64,000 nt of DNA from the NCBI RefSeq assembly GCF_028680575.1, contig NZ_JAPCKI010000009.1, positions 1 to 64,000 on the forward strand. Reading direction: 5' to 3'. This DNA comes from Acidovorax benzenivorans. GTDB taxonomy: Bacteria; Pseudomonadota; Gammaproteobacteria; Burkholderiales; Burkholderiaceae_C. Positions 35,893 to 44,469 of this stretch are shown here, piece by piece. A program made the translations under genes and the position numbers. Within the stretch, counting starts at the first letter, position 1, and each line of letters starts with the position of its first letter. The notes under the pieces are model-generated. The model was not told where the DNA came from, ran no database searches, and was given only the letters and a program-made list of their open reading frames with translations.

Positions 35893-37082
35893 ACCGCCTT
35901 GCAGTCGGCCAGCTGCGCACTGGCTGTAGCTGTGGCTGCGGGCTGCCGGTCCAGCCAGGCGATGTAGGCCGTGAGTGCCAGCGCACTCAGCGTGACGCCT
36001 GCCGCCACCAGCGGAATGGCCTGCAGCGACCACCCGGCCGTGATGACTGCGCCCCCCAACCAGGCACCGATGGCGTTGCCCAGGTTGAACGCCCCGATGT
36101 TGAGCGTGGATGCCAGGCTGGACGCGTCGCCCGCCTGCGACACCACCCGCGCCTGCAGCGGTGTGCCCGCCGCAAACGACACCATGCCCCACACCACCAC
36201 GGTGATGACGGCAGGCCACAGCCACACGCTGGTGAACGAAAACGCCGCCAGCACCCCGGCCAGCACGGCAAAGATGCCCATCAGCGAGGGCAGCAGCTTC
36301 CAGTCCGCCAGGCGGCCGCCCAGCAGGTTGCCAATGGTCAGGCCCACGCCGCACAGCAGCAGCACGCCGCTCACGTTCTGGGGCGAGACGCCGGTCACGT
36401 CGCGCAGGATGGGCGTGATGTAGGTGAACAGCGTGAACATGCTGGTGGATGCGAGCACGCTTACCGCCAGCGCCAGCCACACCTGCCGAATGCGCAGCAC
36501 GCGGAACTCGCCCAGCGCGCTGCCGCTGATCTGGTGGCGCAGGTGCGGTACCCAGCGCACCACGGCGGCCACGGCCAGCACCCCAATCACCACCACGGCC
36601 CAGAAGGTGGACCGCCAGCCCAGGTGCTGGCCCAGCAGCGTGCCCAGCGGCACACCCAGCACGTTGGCCAGCGTGAGCCCGGTGAACATCAGCGCCATGG
36701 CCTGGGCGCGCTTGTGGGGCTCCACCACGCTGGCCGCCACCACGGCGCCAATGCCAAAAAACGCCGCGTGGCAGAACGACGTGACCACGCGCGCCACCAT
36801 CAGCCACGCGTAGCTGGGGGCCAGCGCGCAACCCACGTTGCCCACGATGAAAAGCACCATCAGCCAGGTCAGCGTGGTCTTGCGCGGCCAGCGCGCGGTG
36901 GCCACCGCCAGCAGCGGCCCACCCACGGCCACGCCCAGCGCGTAGGCCGACACCAGCATGCCGGCGGCGGGGATGGAGACGGACAGGTCGCCCGCCACTT
37001 CGGGCAGCAGCCCCAGGATCACGAATTCGGTGGTGCCAATGCCAAAAGCGGCAATGGCCAGGGCCAGCAGGGGGAGGTTCAT
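35889..37082 (-). CDS. MFS transporter (DHA1, AraJ/YdhP-like)
   Basis: The 397-residue protein has about 12 membrane helices. It begins NLPLLALAIAAFGIGTTEFV, with the GTTEF signature of sugar-efflux/AraJ-type MFS. A loop 2-3 motif A variant is present (VATARWPRKTTL), along with SFCHAAFFGIGAVVAASVVE and GAWLGGAVITAGWS. It probably exports a drug, sugar or amino acid; the substrate is unknown. It converges with darcynin and is divergent from urtA. Confidence 0.93.
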   Translation of the reverse strand: MNLPLLALAIAAFGIGTTEFVILGLLPEVAGDLSVSIPAAGMLVSAYALGVAVGGPLLAVATARWPRKTTLTWLMVLFIVGNVGCALAPSYAWLMVARVVTSFCHAAFFGIGAVVAASVVEPHKRAQAMALMFTGLTLANVLGVPLGTLLGQHLGWRSTFWAVVVIGVLAVAAVVRWVPHLRHQISGSALGEFRVLRIRQVWLALAVSVLASTSMFTLFTYITPILRDVTGVSPQNVSGVLLLCGVGLTIGNLLGGRLADWKLLPSLMGIFAVLAGVLAAFSFTSVWLWPAVITVVVWGMVSFAAGTPLQARVVSQAGDASSLASTLNIGAFNLGNAIGAWLGGAVITAGWSLQAIPLVAAGVTLSALALTAYIAWLDRQPAATATASAQLADCKAV

Positions 37083-37498
37083 GGTGCGCAGCGGGGCAAA
37101 AAGGCGGCACCAGGGCCGATGGAGGCCAGGCGCGCAGAGACTAGGGAAAACCCGCAGATTCTACGGACGCTCCACAACCTTTGCTGGCCAAGGTTTTTGC
37201 ATGAAATTGGCCTGTAGCGCTTGTTGAATATACGGTGATAGCTATTGTTTTTATAGTGAATGCAATCGTGGCGACAGCCCACCCCTGGCTGGCGTTGGGG
37301 GGCCGTGATGTGCCCCGCAATGACCCGGCGCCGGGCTCGTAGGCCCCAGGCGTGTACGCCACCCGGCGTATTTCGCCAACCGGCCCCGCTCTCCAGAATC
37401 CATTCCATCGCCCGATCCACTGTGGCTCCACACCGGGGCCCACCGAGCGAAGCGGTTTGATTGATTCCCTGATTGAAACCACCACCGGAGAAGCACAC
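37083..37498. other. Regulatory region between the MFS gene and urtA
   Basis: About 416 bases hold the divergent promoters of the MFS gene and the urt operon plus a repeat copy (37209-37256). TGGCCAAGGTTTTTGCA at 37185-37201 resembles a sigma-54 site but has eleven, not ten, bases between GG and GC. TATAGT at 37252-37257 is a possible -10 without a good -35. The urt promoter is therefore not assigned. Confidence 0.35.
37209..37256. repeat. Dispersed intergenic repeat upstream of urtA
   Basis: GGCCTGTAGCGCTTGTTGAA, then TATACGGTGATAGCTATTG and TTTTTATAG. This is a somewhat decayed member of the palindromic family. Confidence 0.6.
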
Positions 37499-38761
37499 AT
37501 GCAACGTCGTTATTCCCTCAAGGCCCTCGCGGCCGTCGCTACGCTCGCTGGCCTGTCTGCGCTGCCAGCCCATGCCCAGGACACGATCAAGGTCGGCATC
37601 TTGCACAGCCTGTCGGGCACCATGGCCATCTCTGAGACCGTGCTGAAAGACACCGTGCTGATGGCCATCGACGAGATCAACGCCAAGGGCGGCGTGTTGG
37701 GCAAGAAGCTCGAACCCGTGGTGGTGGACCCAGCCTCCAACTGGCCCCTGTTCGCCGAAAAGACCAAGCAGCTGCTGGGCCAGGACAAGGTCTCGGTCAT
37801 CTTCGGCTGCTGGACCTCGGTGTCGCGCAAGTCGGTGCTGCCCGTCGTGGAAGAAATGAACGGCCTGCTGTTCTACCCCGTGCAGTACGAGGGTGAAGAG
37901 CTGTCCAAGAACGTGTTCTACACCGGTGCCGCGCCCAACCAGCAAGCCATCCCCGCAGTGGACTACCTGATGAGCAAGGACGGCGGCAGCGCCAAGCGCT
38001 GGGTGCTGCTGGGCACCGACTACGTCTACCCCCGCACCACCAACAAGATCCTGCGCGCCTACCTCAAGTCCAAGGGCGTGAAGGACAGCGACATCGACGA
38101 GAAGTACACCCCGTTCGGCCACTCGGACTACCAGACCATCGTGGCCGACATCAAGAAGTTCAGCCAGGGCGGCAAGACGGCGGTGGTCTCCACCATCAAC
38201 GGTGACTCCAACGTGCCCTTCTACAAGGAACTGGGCAACGCAGGCCTGAAGGCCAAGGACGTGCCTGTGGTCGCCTTCTCGGTGGGCGAGGAAGAACTGC
38301 GCGGCGTGGACACCAAGCCGCTGGTGGGCCACCTGGCCGCCTGGAACTACTTCCAGTCCATCAAGAGCCCGGCCAACACCGAGTTCATCAAGAAGTGGAG
38401 CGACTACGCCAAGGCCAAGGGCATCGCAGGCCACAAGGACAAGCCGCTCACCAACGACCCGATGGAAGCCACCTACATCGGCATCAACATGTGGAAGCAA
38501 GCGGTTGAAAAGGCCAAGAGCACGGATGTGGACAAGGTGATTGCCGCCATGGCGGGCCAGACCTTCAAGGCGCCGTCGGGCATCGTCAGCAAGATGGACG
38601 AGAAGAACCACCACCTGCACAAGAGTGTGTTCATCGGCGAGATCAAGGCCGACGGCCAGTTCAACGTGGTGTGGAAGACCCCTGGCCCTGTGAAGGCCAA
38701 GCCATGGAGCCCTTACATCGAAGGCAACGACAAGAAAAAAGACGAACCCGAGAAGAAGTGA
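37499..38761 (+). CDS. urtA: Urea ABC transporter substrate-binding protein UrtA
   Basis: This is the periplasmic urea receptor of the Urt (HAAT-type) importer. At 420 residues it has a signal peptide MQRRYSLKALAAVATLAGLS with likely cleavage after AHA (residue 25). The mature protein opens DTIKVGILHSLSGTMAISET, the UrtA/FmdD signature. Later segments FGCWTSVSRKSVLPVVEEMN, LLFYPVQYEGEELSKNVFYT and YVYPRTTNKILRAYLKSKGV match the urea-binding subfamily. GGAGAAG lies six bases before the ATG. It heads urtABCDE. A GC-rich hairpin repeat follows, which could raise the urtA:urtBCDE mRNA ratio. Confidence 0.97.
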   Translation: MQRRYSLKALAAVATLAGLSALPAHAQDTIKVGILHSLSGTMAISETVLKDTVLMAIDEINAKGGVLGKKLEPVVVDPASNWPLFAEKTKQLLGQDKVSVIFGCWTSVSRKSVLPVVEEMNGLLFYPVQYEGEELSKNVFYTGAAPNQQAIPAVDYLMSKDGGSAKRWVLLGTDYVYPRTTNKILRAYLKSKGVKDSDIDEKYTPFGHSDYQTIVADIKKFSQGGKTAVVSTINGDSNVPFYKELGNAGLKAKDVPVVAFSVGEEELRGVDTKPLVGHLAAWNYFQSIKSPANTEFIKKWSDYAKAKGIAGHKDKPLTNDPMEATYIGINMWKQAVEKAKSTDVDKVIAAMAGQTFKAPSGIVSKMDEKNHHLHKSVFIGEIKADGQFNVVWKTPGPVKAKPWSPYIEGNDKKKDEPEKK

Positions 38762-38763
38762 TC

Positions 38764-38865
38764 TCCCCCTGAGCGGCTACGCCGCTTCCCCCTCTCTCAC
38801 GCTGCGCGTGGGAGGGGGACGCCCCCAGCGCGGCGGGGCGGCCCTTGCGCGGGGGCGCTGGCATG
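38764..38865. repeat. GC-rich C-tract repeat between urtA and urtB
   Basis: CCCCCTGAGCGGCTACGCCG, CTTCCCCCTCTCTCACGCTG, CGCGTGGGAGGGGGACGCCC and a GCGCGGGGGCGCTGGC tail. It has several nested hairpins and shares block order with 21975-22022. Confidence 0.65.
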
Positions 38866-38916
38866 GGCTGCGCTCACCGCAGAGGCTGGTCGTTTCTTTC
38901 ACCCACTGGCCCTTCC

Positions 38917-40497
38917 ATGCTTTTCTCTTTTTTCTCCCGTCTGATCGCCTGCGTTGTGTTGTGTGCAACTGCGCAGGCGTACGCACTTACCGCTGAGCAG
39001 GCCCTGGCCATGGCCGCTGGCGAGACTGACGACCGCGTGGCCGCCGTGCAGCAAGCTGTGGTGGAGCCCAGCGAACGCACCGCTGCCTTCTTGCAGGCGC
39101 TGGCCGACGACGCGGTGAAGGTGGCCGATGGCAAGGCGCTGATCGTGCGCGATGACAAGGGCATCGATCCTGTCACTGGCGCCGAGGTCCCTGTGCCCGC
39201 CGATGCCGAAGACATCATCAACAACAACCGTATGCGCGGCGAGATCGACACGGCCCTGGCGGGCCTGGCGCTGTTTGGCAAGGACGAAACCAAGCGCATG
39301 GCCGCCGCCAAGGCCCTGGCCAAGGAGCCTGATGCAGGCCGTCTGCCCCTGCTCGACAAGGCACTGGCGCAGGAGACCAACGACAAGATCAAGACCCAGC
39401 TGGAGCTGGCCCGCGCCGCCACCTTGCTGGGCAGCGACGACGCAGCACAACGCATCGCTGCCGCCCAGGCACTGTCGCTCAGCGCCACGCCTGATACACG
39501 GCTGCTGCTCAACGAGCGCGTCACCGTCGAAGAAGACGCCAAGGTCAAGGCCGCGCTGCAGGCCGCATTGCGCGCCATGGAAAGCCAGCTCGCCTGGGGC
39601 GAGCGCCTGGGGGCTGCGTTCTCGGGCATCAGCCTGGGCTCCATCCTGCTGCTCGTTGCCTTGGGCTTGGCCATTACCTACGGCCTCATGGGCGTGATCA
39701 ACATGGCCCACGGCGAGCTGATGATGATCGGCGCCTACGCCACCTATGTGGTGCAGGGCATCTTCCAAAAGTATTTTCCGGGCGCGTTCGACTGGTACCT
39801 GGTTGCCGCGCTGCCGCTGGCCTTTGGCGCCTCGGCCGCCGTGGGCGCGGTGCTGGAGCGCGGCGTGCTGCGCTTTCTGTATGGCCGCCCGCTGGAGACG
39901 CTGCTGGCCACCTGGGGCATCAGCCTGGTGCTGATGCAACTGGTGCGCACGATTTTTGGCGCCCAGAACGTGGGCGTGGAAAACCCCGCGTGGATGAGCG
40001 GTGGCGTGCAGGTGCTCTCCAACCTCACGCTGCCCTACAACCGGCTCGTCATCATCGGCTTTGCGATTGCCGTGCTGCTGGGCATGGGCTACCTCATTGG
40101 CCGCACGCGGCTTGGCTTGTTCGTGCGTGGCGTCACGCAAAACCGCCCCATTGCCTCGTGCATGGGCGTGAACACGGCGCGCATCGACACCATGGCCTTT
40201 GCGTTGGGCTCGGGCATCGCAGGCCTGGCAGGCTGCGCGCTGAGCCAGGTGGGCAATGTGGGGCCTGACCTGGGCCAGAGCTACATCGTCGATGCCTTCA
40301 TGGTGGTGGTGCTGGGTGGCGTGGGCCAGCTGGCGGGCACGGTGTATGCCGCGCTGGGCCTAGGCATTCTCAACAAGTTCCTCGAAGGCTGGGCAGGCGC
40401 GGTGCTGGCCAAGATTGCGGTGCTGGTGTTCATCATCATCTTCATCCAGAAGCGGCCCCAAGGCATCTTCGCGGTTAAGGGCCGCACGGCAGATTGA
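38917..40497 (+). CDS. urtB: Urea ABC transporter permease UrtB
   Basis: The first LIV-type permease of the urea importer has 526 residues. It begins with a signal-like helix (MLFSFFSRLIACVVLCATAQ), then a roughly 200-residue Ala-rich helical periplasmic region typical of UrtB and absent from LivH. The permease domain follows, with LGLAITYGLMGVINMAHGEL, VVVLGGVGQLAGTVYAALGL and a C-terminal IIIFIQKRPQGIFAVKGR. The start at 38917 is chosen because the signal helix begins there; upstream codons lie in the GC-rich repeat. urtC follows after 20 bases. Confidence 0.95.
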   Translation: MLFSFFSRLIACVVLCATAQAYALTAEQALAMAAGETDDRVAAVQQAVVEPSERTAAFLQALADDAVKVADGKALIVRDDKGIDPVTGAEVPVPADAEDIINNNRMRGEIDTALAGLALFGKDETKRMAAAKALAKEPDAGRLPLLDKALAQETNDKIKTQLELARAATLLGSDDAAQRIAAAQALSLSATPDTRLLLNERVTVEEDAKVKAALQAALRAMESQLAWGERLGAAFSGISLGSILLLVALGLAITYGLMGVINMAHGELMMIGAYATYVVQGIFQKYFPGAFDWYLVAALPLAFGASAAVGAVLERGVLRFLYGRPLETLLATWGISLVLMQLVRTIFGAQNVGVENPAWMSGGVQVLSNLTLPYNRLVIIGFAIAVLLGMGYLIGRTRLGLFVRGVTQNRPIASCMGVNTARIDTMAFALGSGIAGLAGCALSQVGNVGPDLGQSYIVDAFMVVVLGGVGQLAGTVYAALGLGILNKFLEGWAGAVLAKIAVLVFIIIFIQKRPQGIFAVKGRTAD

Positions 40498-40517
40498 GTA
40501 GCCACGCGACAACCATC

Positions 40518-41657
40518 ATGACGACTCCATCTCCTACCCCTCTCCAACTGCCCGCACCCGCGCCGCTGCTCACGCGCGGCGGCTGGTCGGCCTTCATCGT
40601 CGCGCTCATCGTGGTGTGCGCCGTGGCCCCGGTGCTCAACCTGTGGGTGCCTGCAGGCAGCCTGTTTCACCTATCTGACTACGCCGTGGCGCTGCTGGGC
40701 AAGATCATGTGCTACGCGATCTGCGCGCTGGCCATGGACCTCATCTGGGGCTACACGGGCATCCTGAGCCTGGGCCACGGCCTGTTCTTTGCGCTGGGCG
40801 GCTACGTGATGGGCATGTACCTCATGCGCCAGATTGGCCGCGACGGCAACTACAAGAGCGACCTGCCGGACTTCATGGTGTTCCTGGACTGGAAGGAGCT
40901 GCCCTGGCACTGGGCGCTGTCCGACAGCTTCATCGCCACGCTGTTCCTCATCGTGGCCGTGCCGGGCGTGATCGCGTTTGTGTTTGGCTACTTCGCCTTC
41001 CGCTCGCGCATCAAGGGCGTGTATTTCTCCATCATCACGCAGGCCATGACGTATGCGGCCATGCTGCTGTTCTTTCGCAACGAGACGGGCTTTGGCGGTA
41101 ACAACGGCTTCACGGACTTCAAGCGCATCCTGGGCACGCCCATTGCCACGCAGAACATGCGCATGACGTTGTTCGTGCTGACGGGGTTGTCGCTGCTGGG
41201 CTTCTTCCTGCTCGCCCGCTGGCTGGTGCGCAGCAAGTTTGGCCGTGTGCTGCAGGCGGTGCGTGATGCCGAAACGCGCGTCATGTTCTCGGGCTACTCG
41301 CCGCTGCCCTACAAGCTCACCATCTGGACCATCAGCGCCATGATGTGCGGCGTGGCGGGCGCGCTGTATGTGCCGCAGGTCGGCATCATCAACCCCGGCG
41401 AAATGAGCGCCGCCAACTCCATCGAGATCGCTGTGTGGGCGGCCGTGGGGGGCCGCGCCACGCTGATCGGGCCCATCGTGGGCGCGTTCATCGTCAACGG
41501 GGCCAAGAGCTGGCTCACGGTGACGGCGCCGGAGTTCTGGCTGTACTTTTTGGGCGCGTTGTTCATTGCGGTCACGCTGTTCCTGCCCGATGGCGTGGTG
41601 GGGCTGGTCAAGAAGCTCAAAGCAAAAATGACAACAACGAAGGGAGCCGCGCAATGA
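40518..41657 (+). CDS. urtC: Urea ABC transporter permease UrtC
   Basis: The second permease (379 residues) has LivM-type helices: KIMCYAICALAMDLIWGYTG, ILSLGHGLFFALGGYVMGMY, RSRIKGVYFSIITQAMTYAA and the EAA-like loop FGRVLQAVRDAETRVMFSGY. The sequence GNNGFTDFKRILG is typical of UrtC. The ATG at 40518 is taken as the start; a TTG at 40494 would overlap the urtB stop. Its TGA overlaps the urtD start (ATGA), so translation of urtC and urtD is coupled. Confidence 0.96.
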   Translation: MTTPSPTPLQLPAPAPLLTRGGWSAFIVALIVVCAVAPVLNLWVPAGSLFHLSDYAVALLGKIMCYAICALAMDLIWGYTGILSLGHGLFFALGGYVMGMYLMRQIGRDGNYKSDLPDFMVFLDWKELPWHWALSDSFIATLFLIVAVPGVIAFVFGYFAFRSRIKGVYFSIITQAMTYAAMLLFFRNETGFGGNNGFTDFKRILGTPIATQNMRMTLFVLTGLSLLGFFLLARWLVRSKFGRVLQAVRDAETRVMFSGYSPLPYKLTIWTISAMMCGVAGALYVPQVGIINPGEMSAANSIEIAVWAAVGGRATLIGPIVGAFIVNGAKSWLTVTAPEFWLYFLGALFIAVTLFLPDGVVGLVKKLKAKMTTTKGAAQ

Positions 41658-42529
41658 CGCCCGATCTGATGGAAGAAGGCGCGCGGCGTTTTCAGGCAAA
41701 GCTGGCGCCCGCAACACTGGGGCAGACCGAATCGGGTGGCCGCGCTGCAGGCTTCTCGCGCATTGCCACGCCGGGCGAAGTGGACGTGATCCACGGCCGC
41801 ATCTTGTACCTCGAAGACGTGCATGTCAGCTTTGACGGCTTCAAGGCCATCAACGGCCTGAGCCTGGACATCGCCCCCGGCGAGCTGCGCTGCATCATCG
41901 GCCCCAATGGTGCGGGCAAGACGACGATGATGGACATCATCACCGGCAAGACGCGGCCCGACAAAGGCACGGTGTTCTTTGGCTCCACCATCGACCTGCT
42001 GCGCCACAACGAGCCTGAGATCGCCAGCTTAGGGATCGGCCGCAAGTTCCAGAAGCCCACGGTGTTCGAGCAGCTCAGCGTGTTCGAGAACCTGGAGCTG
42101 GCTTTGAAGACCCACAAGGGCGTGAAGTCCAGCATGTTCTTCCGCCTCGACTCCGCGCAGTCAGACCGCCTGGCCGAGATCCTGCACACCATTCACCTGG
42201 CCGACAGCGTGACGCGCCAGTCGGGCAACCTGAGCCACGGGCAAAAGCAGTGGCTCGAGATTGGCATGCTGCTGATGCAGGACCCCAAGCTGCTGCTGCT
42301 GGACGAGCCGGTGGCGGGCATGACCGATGAAGAAACCGCCCGCACGGCCGAGCTTTTCCTCACGCTCAAGGGCAAACATTCGCTCATGGTGGTGGAGCAC
42401 GACATGGGCTTTATCCGCACCATCTCCGAGAAGGTGACGGTGTTGTGCGATGGGTCGGTGCTGGCCGAAGGCACGCTCGACCAGGTACAGGCCGACGAGC
42501 GCGTGATCGAGGTGTACCTCGGTCGGTGA
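41654..42529 (+). CDS. urtD: Urea ABC transporter ATPase UrtD
   Basis: The 291-residue ATPase has a roughly 45-residue N-terminal extension before the core, as usual for UrtD. Walker A is IIGPNGAGKTTMMDIITGKT, the signature loop is NLSHGQKQWLEIGMLLMQDP (SHGQ variant), Walker B is KLLLLDEPVAGMTDEE, and the switch His is in VVEHDMGFI. It pairs with UrtE as the heterodimeric ATPase on the UrtBC permease. A repeat copy lies between its stop and urtE. Confidence 0.96.
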   Translation: MTPDLMEEGARRFQAKLAPATLGQTESGGRAAGFSRIATPGEVDVIHGRILYLEDVHVSFDGFKAINGLSLDIAPGELRCIIGPNGAGKTTMMDIITGKTRPDKGTVFFGSTIDLLRHNEPEIASLGIGRKFQKPTVFEQLSVFENLELALKTHKGVKSSMFFRLDSAQSDRLAEILHTIHLADSVTRQSGNLSHGQKQWLEIGMLLMQDPKLLLLDEPVAGMTDEETARTAELFLTLKGKHSLMVVEHDMGFIRTISEKVTVLCDGSVLAEGTLDQVQADERVIEVYLGR

Positions 42530-42536
42530 AGGTATT

Positions 42537-42590
42537 TACTATCAAAAATATAGCTGCTTGCGCCTGTTGAATAAGCGCTAGCGGCTCAAA
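42537..42590. repeat. Dispersed intergenic repeat between urtD and urtE
   Basis: ACTATCAAAAATATAGCTGC, TTGCGCCTGTTGAATAAGCG, CTAGCGGCTCAAAA. This is a full member of the palindromic family lying inside the urt operon. Confidence 0.7.
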
Positions 42591-42605
42591 ACACCATAAG
42601 CCACC

Positions 42606-43298
42606 ATGCTCACCGTCCAAAACATCAACCAGTTCTACGGCGGCTCCCACATCCTGCGCGACGTGAGCCTCACCGCCACCCCCGGCAAAGTCACCGTGCT
42701 GCTCGGCCGAAACGGCGTGGGTAAAACCACGCTGCTCAAAAGCCTCATGGGCCTGGTGCCCATCAAAAGCGGCAGCATCAGCTTTGACGGCAAACCCATC
42801 GACAAGGCCACCCCCTACGACCGGGCACGCGCAGGCATCGGCTTCGTTCCCCAGGGGCGCGAAATTTTCGGCCGCCTCACGGTGGAAGAAAACCTGCGCA
42901 TGGGCCTGGCCTACAAAAGTGGCTCGACACCTGTGCCTGCACACCTGTATGAACTCTTCCCTGTGCTCAAGCAGATGCTCAAGCGCCGGGGCGGCGATCT
43001 GTCGGGTGGGCAACAGCAGCAACTGGCCATCGCCCGCGCACTGGCCCCCGGCCCGCGTTTGCTGATCCTGGACGAGCCCACCGAAGGCATCCAGCCCAGC
43101 ATCATCAAAGACATCGGCCGCGTGATCCGCATGCTGGCCGATCAGGGGGAGATGGCGATCTTGCTGTGCGAGCAGTATTACGACTTTGCACAAGAGCTGG
43201 CCGACGACTACCTGGTGATGGAACGCGGCGAGGTTATTGCACGCGGGCCGGGTAGCGAGATGGAAGCCAAGGGCATTCGCAACCTCGTCGCGATTTGA
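42606..43298 (+). CDS. urtE: Urea ABC transporter ATPase UrtE
   Basis: The 230-residue second ATPase starts MLTVQNINQFYGGSHILRDV, the UrtE signature. Walker A is LLGRNGVGKTTLLKSLMG, the LivF-type GFVPQGREIFGRLTVEENLR follows, the signature loop is DLSGGQQQQLAIARALAPGP, Walker B is RLLILDEPTEGIQPSI, and the switch is LLCEQYYDFAQ (His replaced by Gln, as in LivF-type subunits). It ends the urt operon, four bases from the convergent PAP2 gene. ureD, commonly next in related genomes, is not here. Confidence 0.96.
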   Translation: MLTVQNINQFYGGSHILRDVSLTATPGKVTVLLGRNGVGKTTLLKSLMGLVPIKSGSISFDGKPIDKATPYDRARAGIGFVPQGREIFGRLTVEENLRMGLAYKSGSTPVPAHLYELFPVLKQMLKRRGGDLSGGQQQQLAIARALAPGPRLLILDEPTEGIQPSIIKDIGRVIRMLADQGEMAILLCEQYYDFAQELADDYLVMERGEVIARGPGSEMEAKGIRNLVAI

Positions 43299-43302
43299 TG
43301 GC

Positions 43303-44160
43303 TCATGGCTTTTGTGCGGCAGCGCCGAGGGCCGCGCTGCGCCAGCGCAACACGCTCTCCATGATCAGCACCGTGCACACCATCCACGTGCCGCCCAGCA
43401 GCCAGCCTGCCAGCACATCGCTGGCGTAGTGCACGTGCAGCACCACGCGGCTCCAGCCGGTGGTGAAGATCAGCGCGCCGGCCAGCACCACCGCAGGCAG
43501 GTGCCAGGCGCGGGGCAACAGCCGCGTGGCCAGGTAGGCCAGCATGGCGTAGGCCACCATCGACGCGCTGCTGTGCCCACTGGGAAAGCTGTAGCCGCTG
43601 GCCTCTGCAATGCCGTGCGTGTGCTCGGGCCGCACGCGCTCGAACAGATTCTTCAGCACCTTGGTCAACGCGCCGTTGCCTGCCATGGCCACCAGCCAGC
43701 CCGTGGCCAGCAGGCGGTGCCGGCGCAGCCACAGCGCGGCGGCCATGCCCAGTGCCAGTGTTGCCAGCACCCAGGTTTCGCCCAGGTGGGTGAGGGCGGA
43801 AAACCACTGCAGCACGGCGGCGGATGCCTGTGCTTGCAGGCCTGCGGCAAGGGCGTCGTCCAGTGCGCCCCAGGTGCCTGGGGCGTGCCCACTTTCGGCC
43901 AGCTCTGCCAGCGCGGCTCCTGCCAGAGTCAGCGTGCAGGCCGATGCAGCCATGGCTACCACCAACACCCAGCGCGCTTGCGCCGGAAACATGCGGCCCA
44001 GCGGGGCACCTGCGTGTTGTCGCAGGCCGCGCAAGCCGGTTAACGCGGCGCTTCCCAGCAGGGCAAACGCCAGCACGCCGGCCATCCACCAGCCTACGGG
44101 GTGTTGCGCCAGCAGGGCACCGATGTCGGTGGCGGCCAAAGCGCCGAGGGTTGTGGTCAT
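43303..44160 (-). CDS. PAP2-family membrane phosphatase
   Basis: The 285-residue membrane protein has an intact PAP2 triad: KNLFERVRP (motif 1), SGYSFPSGHSSASMV (motif 2) and SRVVLHVHYASDVLAG (motif 3). It is likely a phosphatidate, undecaprenyl-diphosphate or related lipid phosphatase acting on the periplasmic side. About six helices are visible. The ATG at 44160 is chosen; the longer frame upstream is Pro/Gln-rich and looks untranslated. The divergent neighbour is a lipid-kinase-like gene, which supports a lipid role. Confidence 0.9.
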   Translation of the reverse strand: MTTTLGALAATDIGALLAQHPVGWWMAGVLAFALLGSAALTGLRGLRQHAGAPLGRMFPAQARWVLVVAMAASACTLTLAGAALAELAESGHAPGTWGALDDALAAGLQAQASAAVLQWFSALTHLGETWVLATLALGMAAALWLRRHRLLATGWLVAMAGNGALTKVLKNLFERVRPEHTHGIAEASGYSFPSGHSSASMVAYAMLAYLATRLLPRAWHLPAVVLAGALIFTTGWSRVVLHVHYASDVLAGWLLGGTWMVCTVLIMESVLRWRSAALGAAAQKP

Positions 44161-44469
44161 TGGGGGCGATAGTCCTTTTCTGTCTGCTTGTGGAGGAGGT
44201 TGTGTTTGGAGAGAAGCCGGGGGTTGTACCGAAGTTCCCAGCATCCCGCGCCGCAGTGGGTGTATTGCGTCTTCATTGCAGCTGTCGGCGCAGGCTGACA
44301 GAGCGAAGGCGTGGCTACCGGCTGCGCGGCGGACGACCGCTTGTCACCATGGAGTGCCCTGCAGTCCGTACGGGCTTGCCGGTGGTGGTGTGGGTCCGTG
44401 GGCCTACTCGGCCGCTGCGATTTGTTCTGCGCACTGTGGGGTTGCTCTTGTTTGTTGCAGAGTTTTTGC
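44161..44469. other. Divergent intergenic region, PAP2 and lipid kinase genes
   Basis: About 309 bases lie between two divergent start codons. It must contain both promoters, but I see no convincing -35/-10 pair, operator-like repeat or terminator. Confidence 0.3.

Noticed and set aside
37185..37201. Sigma-54-like TGGCCAAGGTTTTTGCA upstream of urtA
   Set aside because: GG and GC are eleven bases apart rather than ten, and the -24 half is weak. Strict spacing is normally needed, so it was not called.
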